From Cyclobacteriaceae bacterium (lineage in GTDB: Bacteria; Bacteroidota; Bacteroidia; Cytophagales; Cyclobacteriaceae): a stretch of DNA of 15,349 nt. The notes under the pieces were generated by a model. The model saw nothing but the letters and a program-made list of their open reading frames with translations, made no database searches and was not told where the DNA came from. Shown here piece by piece: positions 12,820 through 15,349 of this stretch. The position numbers were made by a program, and so were the translations under genes. How positions within the stretch are numbered: the stretch's first letter is position 1; each line of letters begins with the position of its first letter. The stretch lies in contig JAUUZS010000023.1 in NCBI GenBank assembly GCA_030589835.1, positions 1-15,349 on the forward strand, written 5' to 3'.

Positions 12820-15349
12820 TTAATTCGAAGTTTCATTTGAGGCGGCCAATTCGCGCTCGCGTTTTTTCTCATAGCCCGCTATCTTGCCAATCAAGACGAA
12901 CAACATGGGGTAAAGGAAAATACCTAAAAGTGTCGCAAGGCTCATACCGCCAAGAAGTGCCATTCCCATTACTTTTCTTGCTTCTGCTCCTGATCCGCTG
13001 GCAATTACGAGCGGAAATACACCAAGAATAAAAGAAAAGGCAGTCATAAGTATTGGCCGGAACCTTGACTTGGCTGCAGCAATGGCGGCATCAAACAAAC
13101 TCAAACCTTTTTTAAATTCGTCATTGGCAAACTCTACTATTAGAATTGCATTTTTAGCAGCCATACCTATGAGCATCACAAAACTTACCTGGGCAAATAT
13201 ATTATTTTCAAAAGTTGGGCTAAATAATCGTGCGGCCCAAAGTGCGAAAAGTGCCCCGAAAATAGCGAATGGTGTTCCCAACAAAATACTGAAAGGAAGA
13301 GACCAACTTTCATATTGAGCTGAAAGGATAAGAAAAACAAATAATAATGAAAAAGATAAAATCATCATCAGGGATCCTGAAGCCTTGTTTTCCTGGAATG
13401 ACATGGCATTCCAGCTATAACTCATATCCTGGGGAAGTACACTCTCGGCTACTTCCATTAGGGCATTCCTGGCTTGCACAGAGGTAAATCCTGGCGCTGG
13501 CCCACCGGTCACTTCAACAGAACGGTACAGGTTAAAACGTGTGGTGTAATCCGGCCCTGAAATAGGACGTATAGTAGCTATAGTAGCTAACGGCACCATC
13601 TTCCCGGCACTATTTTTAATAAAGAAATTATTTATTTGCGACTCATCCACCCTGTATTCAGGTTCTGCCTGAATATATGTTTTATACAACCTTCCAAAAC
13701 GGGTAAAGTCATTCACATAGGCACCACCCATAAAGGCGCCAACGGTGGTATATAGATCATTTAATTTAATCCCTAACTTAAGCGCTTTTTCCTTATCAAT
13801 ATCCATGAATCGTTGCGGTACACTGGCTTGAAAAGTGGTAAAAGCTCTGCCTATTTCAGGACGTTCATTGGCTGCTTTGATAAACTTCATGGTGTTAGCA
13901 GACAGATATGTGGGATCATTGCCCCCCTTGTCTTGCAGCATAATGCTGAACCCGGAGCCATTTCCAAGTCCTGGTATGGCTGGTGGGCCAAAAGCAAAGG
14001 CTTGTGCCCCTTTAATTTTAGCAGCAAGTTTACCGTTAACTTGGGCAACTATTTCCGCTGCGGTTAATTCCCTATCTGCCCAAACCACCAGGGAAACAAA
14101 CAAAAATCCTGTATTGGATGTCATGGCCCCGGATAGAATACTATAACCTGTAGCAGTAGTTACAAATTCAACTTCTTCAATCTCCATGAGAATTTCTTCT
14201 ACTTGTTTTGCCACAACATCGGAACGCTGAATAGAAGCAGCATTGGGTAACTGTAAGTTAACCATGAAATAGCCCATGTCTTCTTCAGGAATAAATCCTC
14301 CGGGAACCAATCCTCCAAAAAAGCCGGCTCCAACTGTCATAACGATTATAAAAACTGCACTACGTTTCAACTTCCGAGTTACAATATTAGTGAAACTCAT
14401 ATAGGAGTCCGTGGTTTTGTCCATCCCCTGGTTGAATTTTTTAAAGAACCACCCTAAAGGTCCACCATATGGTTTAGGTTCTTTTAATAGAATGGAACAA
14501 AGCGCAGGACTGAGTGTCAAGGCATTCACAGAAGAAACGATTACCGAGACCACAATTGTTATGGCGAATTGCTGATAAAGCAAGCCTGTAATACCCGCCA
14601 TACCCGCCACCGGGATAAATACGGCAATTAGTACAAGGGTTGTAGCAATAACCGGAGCGGTAACCTTAGCCATGGCATCCAACGTGGCTTCCTTGGCCTT
14701 CATGCCTTTGGCTATGTTTACCTGTACTGCTTCGACGACGACAATGGCATCATCAACTACAATACCAATAGCTAATACAAGGCCAAGAAGCGATAGTACA
14801 TTAATGGTAAAGCCAAGCCCTGGAAAGAACATAAAAGCTCCAATAAGAGATACAGGAATAGCAAGTGTTGGAATAAGTGTGGCGCGCCAATCCTGAATAA
14901 AGACGAACACTACAAATACCACCAGGATTAAGGCGATGATTAGGGTTACAACAATATCTCTGATACCGGCAGTAATGGGAGCAGTGGAGTCCAGCGATAC
15001 ATCATACTTTATACTTTCGGGAAAGCTTTTTTCGAGCACATCCATCTCAGTTATAATATTTTGCGCCAATTCAACAGCATTTGATCCTGGCGCCTGATAT
15101 AATGCCACAATTGCAGCCGTCTCACCATTGAGCCTCGGAATCATATTGTATGTCTCTACACCTAAATTGATTGTGGCTACATCTTTCAATTTTATCTGTG
15201 ACCCATCAGATTGAGTCCGGACAACTATTTCGCCAAATGCTTCAGGAGAATTAAAGCGTTCGGGTAAGCGTACCGTATAAGTAAATTCTGTTCCTGTGGG
15301 AGCGGGTTCGGCGCCAAACTTACCACCGGGTACGATCAGGTTTTGCTCA
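12820..15349 (-). CDS. HAE1-type RND efflux pump inner-membrane subunit (partial, 5' end off window)
   Basis: The frame runs from the right edge to TAA at 12822-12820: 842 visible residues of an expected 1,050 or so, so about 200 N-terminal residues are missing. The visible part begins in the first pore domain (NLIVPGGKFGAEP, TVRLPERF, AFGEIVVRT, LKDVATINLG). Next come TM segments with GIVVDDAIVVVEA, whose Asp pair (14749-14754) is the proton-relay DD of TM4. The second porter region follows, then the C-terminal TM block with GMAAKNAILIVEFAND, where the Lys (13153-13155) matches the relay Lys of TM10. The relay residues are therefore intact. This is a proton-driven trimeric drug or hydrophobic-compound exporter of the AcrB/MexB class. 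The membrane-fusion protein gene is probably just upstream, outside the window. The outer-membrane partner follows after one base. It ends in a basic tail, KKRERELAASNETSN. Confidence 0.94.
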   Translation of the reverse strand, partial: EQNLIVPGGKFGAEPAPTGTEFTYTVRLPERFNSPEAFGEIVVRTQSDGSQIKLKDVATINLGVETYNMIPRLNGETAAIVALYQAPGSNAVELAQNIITEMDVLEKSFPESIKYDVSLDSTAPITAGIRDIVVTLIIALILVVFVVFVFIQDWRATLIPTLAIPVSLIGAFMFFPGLGFTINVLSLLGLVLAIGIVVDDAIVVVEAVQVNIAKGMKAKEATLDAMAKVTAPVIATTLVLIAVFIPVAGMAGITGLLYQQFAITIVVSVIVSSVNALTLSPALCSILLKEPKPYGGPLGWFFKKFNQGMDKTTDSYMSFTNIVTRKLKRSAVFIIVMTVGAGFFGGLVPGGFIPEEDMGYFMVNLQLPNAASIQRSDVVAKQVEEILMEIEEVEFVTTATGYSILSGAMTSNTGFLFVSLVVWADRELTAAEIVAQVNGKLAAKIKGAQAFAFGPPAIPGLGNGSGFSIMLQDKGGNDPTYLSANTMKFIKAANERPEIGRAFTTFQASVPQRFMDIDKEKALKLGIKLNDLYTTVGAFMGGAYVNDFTRFGRLYKTYIQAEPEYRVDESQINNFFIKNSAGKMVPLATIATIRPISGPDYTTRFNLYRSVEVTGGPAPGFTSVQARNALMEVAESVLPQDMSYSWNAMSFQENKASGSLMMILSFSLLFVFLILSAQYESWSLPFSILLGTPFAIFGALFALWAARLFSPTFENNIFAQVSFVMLIGMAAKNAILIVEFANDEFKKGLSLFDAAIAAAKSRFRPILMTAFSFILGVFPLVIASGSGAEARKVMGMALLGGMSLATLLGIFLYPMLFVLIGKIAGYEKKRERELAASNETSN

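Noticed and set aside
12819..12872. Upstream extension of the efflux channel protein by 18 residues
   Set aside because: It would overlap the pump gene by 53 bases and put a Trp/Pro-containing segment ahead of an otherwise complete lipoprotein leader.
15187..15189. Possible start of the RND pump gene within the window
   Set aside because: The codon is an internal TTG (Leu). The frame stays open with family-typical sequence (EAFGEIVVRT and upstream) to the right edge, so the gene is 5'-truncated by the window.

Overview
The window looks like an AT-rich chromosomal segment from a member of the Bacteroidota, probably a Cytophagales- or Flavobacteriia-like lineage. The signs are near-absent Shine-Dalgarno sequences, candidate -7 elements of the TAnnTTTG type, a Gfo/Idh/MocA oxidoreductase with a twin-arginine leader, a DUF1207-like outer-membrane protein, and small conserved proteins of a kind I associate with Bacteroidetes. 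No rRNA, tRNA, CRISPR array, transposase or integrase gene was seen.

Layout. (1) Positions 1-1318, minus strand: the 5' end of a Tat-exported oxidoreductase gene, cut by the left edge, and a DUF1207-like outer-membrane protein gene. (2) Positions 1621-2162, plus strand: a small toxin-antitoxin pair. The antitoxin ORF is intact, but the ParE/RelE-type toxin carries an in-frame TGA after 61 codons and its tail appears shifted. (3) Positions 2202-3244, minus strand: two adjacent acidic cytoplasmic proteins of unknown function. (4) Positions 3505-6237, plus strand: a large GH63-type glycosidase with no export signal. (5) Positions 6238-6997: a long gap without a credible gene but with at least five short hairpins, followed by a promoter-proximal stretch with two more dyads. 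(6) Positions 6998-11010, plus strand: a compact three-gene operon encoding a TonB-dependent receptor, a YfiR-like periplasmic protein, and a membrane histidine kinase whose sensor region resembles CHASE8. (7) Positions 11011-11381: a convergent gap with a small palindromic repeat. (8) Positions 11382-15349, minus strand: an RND efflux operon with an HAE1-type inner-membrane pump (N-terminus off the right edge) followed by a NodT/OprM-type outer-membrane lipoprotein. The membrane-fusion protein is presumably just outside the window.

The most interesting system is the receptor-YfiR-kinase operon. In the known YfiBNR system, YfiR restrains a CHASE8-HAMP-GGDEF diguanylate cyclase. Here a YfiR-like protein sits four bases upstream of a protein with a similar periplasmic sensor and a HAMP, but the output is a histidine kinase and the partner outer-membrane protein is a TonB-dependent receptor. 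I infer that receptor or periplasmic state is relayed to phosphotransfer instead of c-di-GMP. No response regulator is encoded nearby.
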